64,000 nt of DNA, from assembly GCA_016716265.1 (NCBI GenBank), contig JADJWQ010000006.1, forward strand, positions 930,001-994,000, written 5' to 3'. This DNA comes from Planctomycetota bacterium. GTDB lineage: Bacteria; Planctomycetota; UBA1135; UBA2386. Positions 42,727 through 56,185 of the stretch are shown here, piece by piece. Under the pieces are notes generated by a model. It was not told the origin of the DNA, did no database searches, and worked only from the letters and a program-made list of their open reading frames with translations. Numbering within the stretch: the stretch's first letter is position 1; the number at the start of each line of letters is the position of its first letter. The position numbers and the translations under genes are program-made.

Positions 42727-43140
42727 TCAGCGCTCGCCGCGCACCGGCAGGCGCACCGGCGTGCCGACCGCGAGCCGGAACAGATCGGCCTCGCTCCAGC
42801 CGTTCAGCTCCATCACCTCACGCCAGCGGTCGGGGTCACCGAGTTCGGCACGGCACAGGCTGCTCAGCGTCTGCCCGGGCGCGAGGTGCACGACGCGCGT
42901 GGGCGGCGGTGGTGGCGGCGGCGGCTCGGGGCGCGGCGTTTCGATCCGCAGCGGCGCTCCGTCCCCGCCGGTCGCCCGGCGGGCGCTGTGCAGCACGTCG
43001 CGGATCGACGGCCCCTCGCCACCGAGCTCCAACCGGAGCTCGTCGCGCGGAGCGACGCGGCCGACCTCGCCCTGCGAGCCACCGCACGAGCACGACACTG
43101 CAGCGCCCAGGGCGCCGGCCACACGGAGTCCCCACCGCAT
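42727..43140 (-). CDS. LysM-domain protein with hydrophobic leader
   Basis: The 137-residue protein has a short leader (MRWGLRVAGALGAAVSCSCG) that looks like a lipoprotein or signal sequence, an acidic middle, a proline run (RPEPPPPPPPPTRV) and a C-terminal LysM module (VHLAPGQTLSSLCRAELGDP, WREVMELNGW, LAVGTPVRLP). LysM binds peptidoglycan or chitin-like glycans, so the protein probably sits at the cell wall. An earlier ATG at 43152 (MIRAMRW) is an alternative start. The HEAT-repeat gene ends 67 bp upstream on the same strand. Confidence 0.75.
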   Translation of the reverse strand: MRWGLRVAGALGAAVSCSCGGSQGEVGRVAPRDELRLELGGEGPSIRDVLHSARRATGGDGAPLRIETPRPEPPPPPPPPTRVVHLAPGQTLSSLCRAELGDPDRWREVMELNGWSEADLFRLAVGTPVRLPVRGER

Positions 43141-43207
43141 GGCGCGGATCATCGGGCCGGTCGCCGCGGCGGGCAACCGTCGACCCCGCGCGCCGGCGGC
43201 GCACGCG

Positions 43208-44821
43208 TCACAGACTCTCGGCGCGCAGCGTCTGCAGGGCTTCCTCGCCCGCGCGCTTCTTGCCGTGCTTGTGCGCCAGATGGTGCAGCAGCTCGGCCGC
43301 GAAGCGCCGCTCCTCCCCGACGCCGGTCGAGAAGTGTCGACCGACGCGCAGCAGGTCGTCGGGCCGCAGCATCTGCTCCTTGCACAGCCGCTCCGCGGTC
43401 GTGAAACCCTCGCGGACCAGGATCGCCAGGTGGCCCATGGTCGCGTCGCCGTGCTCGGTCTGGGCGTCGCGACCGTGCGCCGCGCCGTTCGCGGCGTCGA
43501 TCAGCAGGCTCGTCAGCGCGAGCTGGTAGCGACCTTCGGCGTCGAGCTGGTCGCCCGACGCGAGGAACGCGAGCAGCGCGCGGGCCTCCGGGAGCTTGCG
43601 CTGGCGGCGCAGGCGGACCGCCTTGTCGACGACCAGCGGGGCCGCGAAGTCGGCGCGCGCGCGCACCGCGCAGTCGAGCAGGATCTCGCCGCGCGGGTCC
43701 TTGGCGGCGAGCTGCCGCGCGCCCTTCTCGACCAGCGACCGCAACGCCGCGTCGTCGAGCTGGGCGCGATGCGCGACGACCGCCGCAGTGAGGCGGCGGG
43801 CGCGCTCCGGCGAGCGCTCGGCGACGAGCGCCTTCAAGAGCGGCTCGAACGCGGCCTCGTTGGCGCCGAGCGCGGCGAGCGCCAGCTCCTGCTCGCGCGG
43901 ATCCGCCGCGTCCAGGTGCTCGAGCAGCGGCGCGACCAGCGCCGGATCACCGGCCCGGCTCGCCGCCTGGAGCGCGAAACGCCGCAGCCGCGGCCGCCGG
44001 GACGCGAGACCGGCGCGCAGCGCCGGGACCGCCTCGGGCGGCCAGTGCTCGACGCGGTTCAGCACGGCGATCGCCGGCTCCGCGACGTTCACCTCGTCGA
44101 CGTCGTCGAGCAGCGGCAGCAGCAGGACCGCCTGCTTGGGGGTCAGATGGACCTCGGCCAGCGCCTCGAGCGCCGCGGAGCGGACCATCGACGGAAACTC
44201 GGGCCCCGCGTGCCGGATCAGGTTCGCCCGGCTGCCCGCCGGGTCGAGCCGCGCCAGCAGCCGCAGCACCGCAGCGGTGCTCTGCGGCGGCAGGTGGTCG
44301 CGCAGGTGCCTGGTCAGTCTCGACTTGAACGCGGTGGCGTCCTTCTTGGACAGGTTGCCGACGTGGTTCTGCAGCAGCGACTCGCCGGCGCGCCGGCCGA
44401 GCTCGGGGTCGAGCAGCGCCAGCTCCAGGACGCGCTGCGCCGCCGGGTCGGCCGCGCGCCCGAGGATGCCGACGATCCGGTTGCGGGCCTCGGGCCCGGC
44501 CGCGGGGAAGGCGGCCTCCAGCGCGGCCGCCGCCGGCGCCCCGATCTCCGCCAGCAGGTGGGCCGCGACGTCGGCGTGCTCGGTGCGCGCGAGCTGGTCG
44601 ACGAGCACCCGGATCGCGGCCGCGGAGCGGATCCCGGCCAACGCGACGAGCAGCGGGCGCGCCAGGAAGGTCGCACCACCCTGCAGCTGGCGCTCGAGCA
44701 GCTTCACCACCGCCGCGTCCTTGGGCCGGAGCTCGCCCAGCACCTGGGCTGCGGCGATCTTCAGCTCGGGGGGCCGATCGCCCTCCAGCATCCCAAGGAT
44801 CTCCCGAGTGGTGTCGTCCAT
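43208..44821 (-). CDS. HEAT-repeat protein
   Basis: The 537-residue protein is almost all alpha-helical HEAT-like pairs (KIAAAQVLGELRPKDAAVVK; RPLLVALAGIRSAAAIRVL; VRSAALEALAEVHLTPKQAV; ALAALGANEAAFEPLLKALV), without signal peptide, membrane helix or catalytic motif. It probably acts as a scaffold or a lyase-like repeat protein in the cytoplasm. Start ATG at 44819-44821 is chosen because the repeats begin at once (MDDTTREILGMLEGDRPPEL). It is on the same strand as the LysM gene and may share its transcript. The partner is unknown. Confidence 0.75.
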   Translation of the reverse strand: MDDTTREILGMLEGDRPPELKIAAAQVLGELRPKDAAVVKLLERQLQGGATFLARPLLVALAGIRSAAAIRVLVDQLARTEHADVAAHLLAEIGAPAAAALEAAFPAAGPEARNRIVGILGRAADPAAQRVLELALLDPELGRRAGESLLQNHVGNLSKKDATAFKSRLTRHLRDHLPPQSTAAVLRLLARLDPAGSRANLIRHAGPEFPSMVRSAALEALAEVHLTPKQAVLLLPLLDDVDEVNVAEPAIAVLNRVEHWPPEAVPALRAGLASRRPRLRRFALQAASRAGDPALVAPLLEHLDAADPREQELALAALGANEAAFEPLLKALVAERSPERARRLTAAVVAHRAQLDDAALRSLVEKGARQLAAKDPRGEILLDCAVRARADFAAPLVVDKAVRLRRQRKLPEARALLAFLASGDQLDAEGRYQLALTSLLIDAANGAAHGRDAQTEHGDATMGHLAILVREGFTTAERLCKEQMLRPDDLLRVGRHFSTGVGEERRFAAELLHHLAHKHGKKRAGEEALQTLRAESL

Positions 44822-45019
44822 CGGTCGGAGCGAGGTCGCGACGCTGCGATCGGGCGCGATTATGGCGCCGCGGTCCGGGCTGCGCCAGACCGCATCCCCG
44901 GACTCCGCCAGCGCTTGCGCGGGGCCCGGCACAGACCGGCCGCGGCGGCGCCGGCGCGCGCGCGAGCACGCCCGGGGCCAGCTCCGCTAGACTGCCGCCG
45001 CGCGTGAAGGAGCGCCCCG

Positions 45020-45796
45020 ATGAGCGAACCCGACGACCGTCTGCCGGACGATATCGAGCGACCCGAACCGGAGCCGCGCGAGCGCGACTTCCGCGATCCA
45101 CCGTCGTGGGACGAGCGGGAGGACGGCGCCGGCGAGACGATTTGCCAGTCGCAGCGGCGGCAGGACGATCCCGGCGAAACGGTGCTCCAGGGGATTCGCG
45201 TGAAGGACGGCGATGCGGACGCGTGGGTGCCGCTCGGCCGCAAGATCGAGCGGTTCCTCGGCGACGCGTTCCGCCACGATCGGCTGACCCGGCGAGGGAT
45301 CGAGTTCGAGGACTTCCAGCAGGAGGTGCTGCTCGAGCTGCTCCGGCGGCTGCCGGCCATGGAGCTGCGGAGCCGCGGCGAATTCTGGGCGTTCGTCCGC
45401 AAAGTCGCGCGCAACTGGCTGATCGACCAGCACCGCCGCCAGAACGCCGACAAGCGGAAGCCCGCCGACGGCGCGGTGCTCCCGCAGGATCCCGACGGCG
45501 AGGGCCGCGACCTGCCGAACGAGGTCCCGGACCCCGCCGGCGGGACCGGCAGCCGCTTCGCGCGCCTGCGCGAGATCGAGGAGCGCGAGCTCGAGTGCGT
45601 GAACCGTGTGCTCGTCGACGACGAGCAGCGGCGGATCTACCTGCTGCGCCGGCGCGACGAGCTCAGCCACGACGAGATCGCGGCGAAGGTCGGCCGCAAC
45701 AAGGGCGCCACCGTGCGCCTGATCTTCCACCGCGCCCAGAAGAAGGTCATCGCGTGCCTGCGTGATCGACTCGACGGCTACGAGTCGATGATCTGA
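45020..45796 (+). CDS. ECF-type RNA polymerase sigma factor with long acidic N-terminus
   Basis: The 258-residue protein has a charged 60-residue leader, then region 2 (WVPLGRKIERFLGDAF; FEDFQQEVLLELLRRLP; FWAFVRKVARNWLIDQHRR) and region 4 (LVDDEQRRIYLLRRRDELSH, DEIAAKVGRNKGATVRLIFH). GAAGGAG lies about seven bases before the ATG at 45020, so the start is firm. No kinase or anti-sigma gene is next to it, unlike the other two sigma factors of the window; the following genes are YedE-type transporters. Its regulon is unknown. Confidence 0.85.
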   Translation: MSEPDDRLPDDIERPEPEPRERDFRDPPSWDEREDGAGETICQSQRRQDDPGETVLQGIRVKDGDADAWVPLGRKIERFLGDAFRHDRLTRRGIEFEDFQQEVLLELLRRLPAMELRSRGEFWAFVRKVARNWLIDQHRRQNADKRKPADGAVLPQDPDGEGRDLPNEVPDPAGGTGSRFARLREIEERELECVNRVLVDDEQRRIYLLRRRDELSHDEIAAKVGRNKGATVRLIFHRAQKKVIACLRDRLDGYESMI

Positions 45797-45922
45797 CGCG
45801 TTCGACAGCGCCCGCCGCGCGCCGCGCACCCACCGAGGCAGTGACGATTTCCAGGCTGTGACGCCGTAGAGTCCTGCGCCGCTCCACGCCCCGCCCGCCG
45901 GGCGCGCGCGGCGCGCACGCGC

Positions 45923-46360
45923 ATGATCCAGCCCGACTTCTCTCCCACCAGCGCGCTGCTCGGCGGCGCGATGATCGGCACCGCCAGCGCGCTGACCTGG
46001 TGGCTGGTCGACAAGGTCCCCGGCGTCAGCGGGATCGTCGGCCGCATCCTGCAGGCGCGCGCGGGCGACACCGCGTGGCGCGCGCTGTTCGTCGTCGGCC
46101 TGCTCGGAGGAGCGGCGCTCGCGTTCTGGCTCCGGCCGGCGACGGCCCGCTTCACCGCCGCGCCGTCGCTCGGCGTGGCGGTCGCGGCCGGCCTGCTGGT
46201 CGGCTTCGGCTCGCGGCTCGGCGGCGGCTGCACCAGCGGCCACGGCGTGTGCGGCATCGGCCGCGGCTCGGGTCGCTCGATCGTCGCGACGCTGGTCTTC
46301 ATGCTGGCCGGCTTCGCGACCGTGCTGGTCGCCCGTCACCTGCTGGGAGGCGCGGCCTGA
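45923..46360 (+). CDS. YeeE/YedE-family transporter, first half
   Basis: The 145-residue membrane protein has about four helices and the family motif LGGGCTSGHGVCGIGRGS, whose Cys residues act in thiosulfate or sulfur-compound movement in TsuA-type proteins. It is half the size of a full YedE, and the next gene supplies the second half. Its stop shares one base with that gene's ATG (TGATG). The two probably form one complex in the inner membrane that imports a sulfur compound. No sulfurtransferase or sox gene is visible beside them. Confidence 0.88.
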   Translation: MIQPDFSPTSALLGGAMIGTASALTWWLVDKVPGVSGIVGRILQARAGDTAWRALFVVGLLGGAALAFWLRPATARFTAAPSLGVAVAAGLLVGFGSRLGGGCTSGHGVCGIGRGSGRSIVATLVFMLAGFATVLVARHLLGGAA

Positions 46361-46785
46361 TGCGCCGGTCGCTCGTGCTGGTCGCCGGTGCGGTGTTCGG
46401 CGCCGGACTCGCGGTGGCCGGCATGACCGATCCCGCTCGCATCGTCGGTTTCCTCGACATCGCCGGCACCTGGGATCCGACCCTCGCCCTGGTCATGGGG
46501 GGCGCACTGGCGGCCTTCGCCGCTACCCACCGTGCGCTCGCCGGCGGTGGCGGCGGCGCGCCCGTCGGCCCGGTGTGGGCGAGCGCCGCGCTGGCACTGC
46601 GCGATCGCCGGCTGCTGATCGGCATGGTGATGTTCGGCGCCGGCTGGGGACTCGGCGGCATGTGCCCGGGTCCCGCAATCGCGAATCTGATCGAGGGGCA
46701 CGGCGCGGTGCTCGCGTTCGTGCCGGCGATGCTGGTCGGTATGCTGATCGCCCAACGCGGTTTCGGTGCCGATTCGTCGACCTGA
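46360..46785 (+). CDS. YeeE/YedE-family transporter, second half (DUF6691-like)
   Basis: The 141-residue membrane protein carries AGAVFGAGLAVAGMTDPARI, VMGGALAAFAATHRAL and FGAGWGLGGMCPGPAIANL, the second conserved Cys region of the YedE/DUF6691 type. About four helices are predicted by eye. The ATG at 46360 overlaps the stop of the first half by one base, implying equal expression. Together with the first half it makes a two-subunit version of a transporter that in other bacteria is a single chain. Sulfur as substrate is inferred from family members. Confidence 0.88.
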   Translation: MRRSLVLVAGAVFGAGLAVAGMTDPARIVGFLDIAGTWDPTLALVMGGALAAFAATHRALAGGGGGAPVGPVWASAALALRDRRLLIGMVMFGAGWGLGGMCPGPAIANLIEGHGAVLAFVPAMLVGMLIAQRGFGADSST

Positions 46786-46895
46786 TCGGCGCGATCGGGC
46801 CGCACCCCACCGACCGATGGTCGTGCGATCATCGGGCACGGGAACGATCGAGAGTGAGAATCGGGTCGGGTGGGCGGTTAGAAACGGCGGCCTGC

Positions 46896-48128
46896 ATGTA
46901 TCGCGTCCTGCACGTCTTCGATCACTCGCTCCCGCTGCACAGCGGCTACGCGTTCCGATCGCGCGCGATCCTGCGCGAGCAAGCGGCGCGCGGCTGGACG
47001 ACGCTGCAGGTCACCGGTGCGAAGCAGGGCAGCGGCGCGCAACGCAGCGAGGACGTCGACGGGCTGACGTTCCACCGCACGCCGCCGGGACGCCTCATGG
47101 GCCTCCCCTGGCTCGGTCAGCTCGATGTCGTGCGCGGCTTGCGGCGCCGGCTCGAGGAGCTGATCGAAGCCCACCGCCCACAGCTGTTGCACGCGCACTC
47201 GCCTGCGCTGAACGGCCTGGCCGCGCTCGGCGCAGCGAAGCGGGCGCGCCTGCCGGTGGTCTACGAGGTGCGCGCGTTCTGGGAGGACGCGGCCGTCGAC
47301 CTCGGGACGACGAGCACGGGCAGCCTGCGCTACCGGCTGACGCGCGCGATGGAGACCCACGTCGTGCGCAAGGTCGAGCAGGTGGTCTGCATCTGCGACG
47401 GCTTGCGCGACGACCTGCTGGAGCGCGGATTGCCCGCCGACAAGGTGCGCGTCGTCGGCAATGCGGTGGACGTGTCGACCTTCACCTTCCGCGCACCGCG
47501 CGACGAGGCACTCGCCGCCCGACTCCGGCTCGGTGACGGCCCGGTGCTCGGCTTCATCGGGTCGTTCTACGCCTACGAGGGCATCGATCTGCTGCTGCGT
47601 GCGCTGCCTCGCATCGCGGTGACGCACCCCGGCGTGCGCGCCTTGCTGGTCGGCGGTGGCCCGCGCGAGAGCGCGCTCCACGACCTCGCGCGCGAGCTCG
47701 GCGTCGCGGACCGCGTGTCGTTCACGGGGCGCGTGCCGCACTCGGAGGTCAGCAGCTACGCGACGTTGGTCGACGCCTTCGTGTTCGCGCGGCAGGCGAT
47801 CCGACTGACCGATCTCGTCACTCCGCTGAAGCCGCTGGAGGCGATGGCGCAGGGCGTGCTGGTGGTCGCGTCGGACGTCGGTGGACACCGCGAGCTGATC
47901 CGCGATCGCGAGACCGGCTTCCTGTTCCGCGCCGGCGACGTAGCGGCGCTCGCCAGCACGGTCGTCGATGCGCTCGGCGACCCCGCACGCTGCGAGCGCG
48001 TGCGCCTCGCCGGGAGGCGGTTCGTGGAGACCGAGCGGAGCTGGCCCACGACCACGGCCACCTATGCGGACGTCTACGCCGACGCGCTGCGCGCCGCCGG
48101 CGCGGTGGCGCCGGACGGAGTGGCGTGA
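46896..48128 (+). CDS. Glycosyltransferase, exosortase A system-associated type
   Basis: The 410-residue GT-B enzyme begins MYRVLHVFDHSLPLHSGYAF and continues RSRAILREQAARGW, a start shared with the TIGR04063 family found near exosortase A loci. It has LPVVYEVRAFWEDA, VCICDGLRDDLLERGLPADK, VVGNAVDVSTF and the donor-binding EAMAQGVLVVASDVGGHREL. It would transfer a sugar from a nucleotide donor during exopolysaccharide assembly. No exosortase or Wzy-like gene is in the window. The next glycosyltransferase gene begins at its stop (TGATG overlap), so the two belong together. Confidence 0.85.
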   Translation: MYRVLHVFDHSLPLHSGYAFRSRAILREQAARGWTTLQVTGAKQGSGAQRSEDVDGLTFHRTPPGRLMGLPWLGQLDVVRGLRRRLEELIEAHRPQLLHAHSPALNGLAALGAAKRARLPVVYEVRAFWEDAAVDLGTTSTGSLRYRLTRAMETHVVRKVEQVVCICDGLRDDLLERGLPADKVRVVGNAVDVSTFTFRAPRDEALAARLRLGDGPVLGFIGSFYAYEGIDLLLRALPRIAVTHPGVRALLVGGGPRESALHDLARELGVADRVSFTGRVPHSEVSSYATLVDAFVFARQAIRLTDLVTPLKPLEAMAQGVLVVASDVGGHRELIRDRETGFLFRAGDVAALASTVVDALGDPARCERVRLAGRRFVETERSWPTTTATYADVYADALRAAGAVAPDGVA

Positions 48129-49294
48129 TGCGCGTCCTGCTCGTCTCGACGCTGTACCCGAGCGCGGATCGTCCGCGCCACGGACTGTTCGTCGAGCGAC
48201 GCTTCCTCGAGGTGCTGCGCAGCGGTGACGTCGACGGCGAGGTCATCCGCCCGACCCCGGCGCGCGGGCTTCCCTCCCAGGACCCGCCGCCGGAAGTCCG
48301 CCCGATCGGCGACGGTCGTGAGCTGCTGGTGCACAAGCCGCGCTTCCGTGCGGTGCCGGGTCTCGGCGGGCTCGTGCACCCGCTGAGCGTCTCGCGCGCG
48401 ACCTTCCGCAGCGTGCCGCGGCTGACGCCACCGTCCTTCGACGTCGTCGACGGCCACTACCTGTTCCCGGACGGCGTCGCGGCCGCCCGGCTCGCAGCGC
48501 GCCTGCGCCTGCCGCTGCTGCTGACCGCGCGCGGCTCGGACGTCAACATCCACGCGAACGCGCGGCTCGCCGGCCGCTGGATCCGCGGCGCGATCCGTCG
48601 CGCGAACGCGGTGATCTGCGTCAGTGCCGCATTGCAGCGCCGCCTGCTCGAGTTCGGCGCGCCTGCGGACCGGATGCACGTGCTGCGCAACGGCGTCGAC
48701 CTGGCGACCTTCCGGCCGGTCGAGCCGCTGTCTCGCGCGGCGCTGATGCAGGATCCGTCGCGGCACCTGCTGCTGATGGTCGGTCACCTGACGCCGCTCA
48801 AGGGGCAGGACCGCGCACTCGACGCGCTCGCGATGCTGCCCGATTGCGAGCTCGCGCTGATCGGCGAGGGGCCCGAGCGGGAAGCGCTCGAGGCACGCGC
48901 GCGCCGGCTCGGCGTCGCGCCCCGCACGCACTTCCTCGGTCCGGTGTCGACCGAGGACCTGCCGGCCGCCTACTGCGCCGCCGACGCTCTGTGGATGGCG
49001 TCGTCGCGGGAGGGCATGCCGAACGTCGTGCTCGAGGCGCTCGCCTGCGGCACGCCGATCTGCGGGGTCGCCGTCGGCGGCGTGCCGGAGGTCGTCGATA
49101 CCCCCACCGCGGGTCGGCTGCGGCCGACCAACGAGCCGGCGGACCTCGCCGCCGCGGCGCGCGAGCTGCTCGACGCGCCGCCATCGCGCGACGCCGTGCG
49201 CCGCCACGCTGAGCGGTTCTCGTGGGAGGCGACCACGCGCGGCCAGCTCGAGCTGTTCCGGCGCGCGATCGCCGAGGGCCCGCTCTCGGGGTGA
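48128..49294 (+). CDS. Glycosyltransferase family 4-like
   Basis: The 388-residue protein shows the GT4 fold: MRVLLVSTLYPSADRPRHGL, FDVVDGHYLFPDGVAAARLA, LPLLLTARGSDVNIH, VICVSAALQRRLLEFGAPAD, VLRNGVDLATFRP, LVGHLTPLKGQDRALDAL and the donor site SSREGMPNVVLEALACGTPI. It builds a glycan from a nucleotide sugar, substrate unknown. It follows the exosortase-type glycosyltransferase with a one-base TGATG overlap. The two very likely act on the same saccharide. A GTG one codon upstream is an equivalent start. Confidence 0.9.
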   Translation: MRVLLVSTLYPSADRPRHGLFVERRFLEVLRSGDVDGEVIRPTPARGLPSQDPPPEVRPIGDGRELLVHKPRFRAVPGLGGLVHPLSVSRATFRSVPRLTPPSFDVVDGHYLFPDGVAAARLAARLRLPLLLTARGSDVNIHANARLAGRWIRGAIRRANAVICVSAALQRRLLEFGAPADRMHVLRNGVDLATFRPVEPLSRAALMQDPSRHLLLMVGHLTPLKGQDRALDALAMLPDCELALIGEGPEREALEARARRLGVAPRTHFLGPVSTEDLPAAYCAADALWMASSREGMPNVVLEALACGTPICGVAVGGVPEVVDTPTAGRLRPTNEPADLAAAARELLDAPPSRDAVRRHAERFSWEATTRGQLELFRRAIAEGPLSG

Positions 49295-49398
49295 TCCGCG
49301 GTAGCGGGCGGGGTGACCACCACCGAGAATCCGCCCGCGTCGCGCCCCACGCTCGAGCGCGCTCGGATACGTGCGAGCGGGGTCACCGAGGACCAGCC

Positions 49399-51702
49399 AT
49401 GTCGGACGCCAGAGGAACACCCGGGTCGGCGACGAGCGCCGAGTCCGCCGCACAGGCCGGGACCTTCGTCGTCGGCATCGGCGCGTCCGCTGGCGGACTC
49501 GAGGCGCTCGAGGCCTTCGTCGCCGCGATCGTGCCACCGTTCGACGCCGCGATCGTCGTGCACCCGCACCTGTCGCCGGACTTCGAGAGCCGGATCGAAG
49601 CGCTGCTCGCGGAGCGCACGTCGCTGCCGGTCCATCGCGCGGAGGACGGCGCGGTGCTGCGGTCGGGCGGGATCCACGTCGTGCCCCCGCGCAAGACGCT
49701 CGCGGTGCGGGCAGGCCGGCTGCACGTCGCCGACGTCGGCGACCGCCGCGGTCCCGGCCTGCCGATCGACGCCTTCATGAGCTCGCTGGCCGAGGACGCC
49801 GGCGAACGCGCGATCGCGATCGTGCTGTCCGGTGCGGGCGACGACGGCAGCCGCGGCGTGCGGGCCGTCAAGGAGCGTGGCGGGCTGGTGCTCGTCCAGC
49901 GCGAGGACGACGCGACGTTCCCGGACATGCCGCGCAGCGCGCTCGACACCGGCTGCGTCGACCTGGTGCTGCTGCCAGCGGAGATGCCGGCGCAGATCCA
50001 GGCCTTCGTGCGGACGGTGCGCTGCGCGGCCGAACGAGGCGGGTCCTCCGCAGCGCCGCAGGGCGGTTGGTCCGCTGCCGACGAAGGTGAGACGGCCGCG
50101 CTGCGCGAGCTGCTGCGAACGGCGCGCGACGGCGTGCTGCGCGTGTGGGTCGCCGGCAGCTCGACCGGACAGGAGGTGTTCGCACTCGCGATGCGGCTCG
50201 AGGACGAGCTGCGACAGCGGTTCGGCGACAGCCGCCGCGCGGGGGGGCCCGCGGGCCCGCAGCTCGACTACGAGATCGTCGCCACGCACCGTGACCCGAA
50301 CGTCCTGCTGCGCATCAGCGAGGGCCGCATCGAGGTCGGCTCGGCGGCCGCGCTCGAGCTTCGACGACTGGCGCGGCACGCGGTGCAGGTCGGCGATGCG
50401 TTGGTGGTCGATCGCTCGCTGCGCGACCGGATCACGTTCGCCGTCCACGACCCGATCGCCGATCTGCCGTTCGCGCGGATCGACCTCATCGTGCTGCGGA
50501 GCCCGCTCGCGGGACAAGGGACCGCAGAGCGACGCCAGCTGGTCGCGAACCTCGGCGCCTCGCTGCGGACCGGCGCGCTCCTGCAGCTCGAGCCGGGTGT
50601 GCTGAGCGAGGCCGAGCTGCTCCCGAGCTTCGGGCCGGTCGACGGCGCACCGGGCCTGTACCGGCGTAGCGCGACGCCGGTCGCGACGGCGCCCGCATCC
50701 CGCCAGCAGGGCGCCGCGGCGACCCGGTCGCCGACGCCCGGCACCGGGATCGCGCTGGAGCGCGTGTGCCGCGCGATGCTGCAGGCGACCGCGCGCATCG
50801 CGTTGGTGATCGACGCGCGACTCGAGGTGTCGTGGGCGCTCGGCGACACCAGCTCGCTGCTCGGTCCGCGCGAACCCGACGGCGCGCTCGACCTCGCCCA
50901 GCTGCTCGACGATCGCGCGCGTGCGACGGTGTCGACCGCGGTGATCCGCGCATCGCTCGACGAGCTGCGGATCGTCGACTGCGGCGCGGTCCCGCTCCGC
51001 GACGGCTCTGGGCACCCGCGGGTCGACGACGTCCGCGTGCTGGCGGTCCGTGGCGCGCCCGGCGAGGCCGCGCGCTACCTGCTGCTGATCGGCCGCAGCG
51101 GACCCGCCGCGAGCGACCCGAGCACCGCGGCGACGAGCACCGCGGCCGCACCCGAGCGCGAGCTGCGCGCGCGGTTCGACGCGACCGTCGAGGAGCTGCA
51201 GTCCGCCAACGAGGAGCTGCAGACCAGCAACGAGCAGCTGCTCGCCGCGAACGAGGAGCTGCAGAGCACGAACGAGGAGCTGCACTCGGTCAACGACCAG
51301 CTGTTCGCGGTGAACGCCGAACAGCGCGACGAGACCAGCCGGCTGACGCAGGCGGTCGCCGAGCTGCAGGACGCGCTCGCGGCGTCGGGCGTCGCACTGC
51401 TCGTGCTCGACGACCAGCGGCGCATCGTGCACTTCACGCAGGCGCTGACGCAGTTCGTGCGGGTCGTCGCCCGCGACGTCGGGCGACCGCTCGACCATCT
51501 CGCTCACGACTTCGGGGAGCTCGATCTCGGCGCGCTCGCCGACCGCGTGCTGACGGAGGAGATCCCGCTCGACCAGGTCGTCACCACGCGCGGCGGCCAC
51601 CGCGTCCGGCTGCGGGTCCTGCCGCACCAGCGCGGTCTCGACGAGCGGCGCGGCGTCGTGCTGACGGCTGTCGAGGTGGCCGATCGACAGCCCGGTGCGT
51701 GA
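49399..51702 (+). CDS. CheB-like methylesterase fused to a degenerate CheR-like region, coiled coil and PAS
   Basis: The 767-residue protein starts with a CheB domain: VVGIGASAGGLEALEAFVAA (catalytic Ser), VVHPHLSPDFESR (His) and VLSGAGDDGSRGVRAVKERG (Asp). Then comes a partial CheR-like SAM domain, VWVAGSSTGQEVFALAMRLE, in which the usual GEE reads GQE, the N-terminal helical CheR part is missing, and the usual SCRN stretch reads VLRSP. A heptad region (ANEELQSTNEELHSVNDQL, about residues 590-645) and a PAS-like domain follow. The methylesterase may work, but the methyltransferase probably does not. ATG at 49399 is chosen because CheB begins soon after. It precedes a longer, intact homologue. 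Confidence 0.85.
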   Translation: MSDARGTPGSATSAESAAQAGTFVVGIGASAGGLEALEAFVAAIVPPFDAAIVVHPHLSPDFESRIEALLAERTSLPVHRAEDGAVLRSGGIHVVPPRKTLAVRAGRLHVADVGDRRGPGLPIDAFMSSLAEDAGERAIAIVLSGAGDDGSRGVRAVKERGGLVLVQREDDATFPDMPRSALDTGCVDLVLLPAEMPAQIQAFVRTVRCAAERGGSSAAPQGGWSAADEGETAALRELLRTARDGVLRVWVAGSSTGQEVFALAMRLEDELRQRFGDSRRAGGPAGPQLDYEIVATHRDPNVLLRISEGRIEVGSAAALELRRLARHAVQVGDALVVDRSLRDRITFAVHDPIADLPFARIDLIVLRSPLAGQGTAERRQLVANLGASLRTGALLQLEPGVLSEAELLPSFGPVDGAPGLYRRSATPVATAPASRQQGAAATRSPTPGTGIALERVCRAMLQATARIALVIDARLEVSWALGDTSSLLGPREPDGALDLAQLLDDRARATVSTAVIRASLDELRIVDCGAVPLRDGSGHPRVDDVRVLAVRGAPGEAARYLLLIGRSGPAASDPSTAATSTAAAPERELRARFDATVEELQSANEELQTSNEQLLAANEELQSTNEELHSVNDQLFAVNAEQRDETSRLTQAVAELQDALAASGVALLVLDDQRRIVHFTQALTQFVRVVARDVGRPLDHLAHDFGELDLGALADRVLTEEIPLDQVVTTRGGHRVRLRVLPHQRGLDERRGVVLTAVEVADRQPGA

Positions 51703-51749
51703 CGAGCGGGACCGGGCTGGCCGCTGCGCTCGCCGGTTCCGGACGACGC

Positions 51750-51838
51750 GGCCGGGCGGGGCGATCCCTGCTGCGGTCACCCGAGTCGCGGCTGGCGCGA
51801 CCTCGCGACGGGATCTCGTCGACCGTCCGGGCTAACAT
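51750..51838. repeat. Second copy of the palindromic repeat family
   Basis: Bases 51763-51780, ATCCCTGCTGCGGTCAC and neighbours, match the rightward arm of the 29.5-kb element on the opposite strand. Bases 51799-51834, GACCTCGCGACGGGATCTCG then TC(G)ACCGTCCGGGCTA, match its other arm. The two arms lie closer together here, forming a compact hairpin. It sits in the 203-bp gap just before the CheB-CheR-GGDEF-EAL gene. Confidence 0.75.
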
Positions 51839-51905
51839 CCGACGGCAACGCGGGCTGCGCCCGCGGCGGCGGCCCGCGTTCCCGGCCAGACCACGGAGCA
51901 GCTTC

Positions 51906-56108
<4,203 letters not shown>

Positions 56109-56185
56109 GGACCACGGTGCGGCAGCGTGCCCGATCGTGGAGCGCGGCGGCGGTCGGATCGACGAACGCTGCGCCGGCTCGGGCT

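Noticed and set aside
46794..46895. Possible promoter or leader gene before the glycosyltransferases
   Set aside because: No -35/-10 pair or ribosome binding site can be named with confidence from sequence alone.
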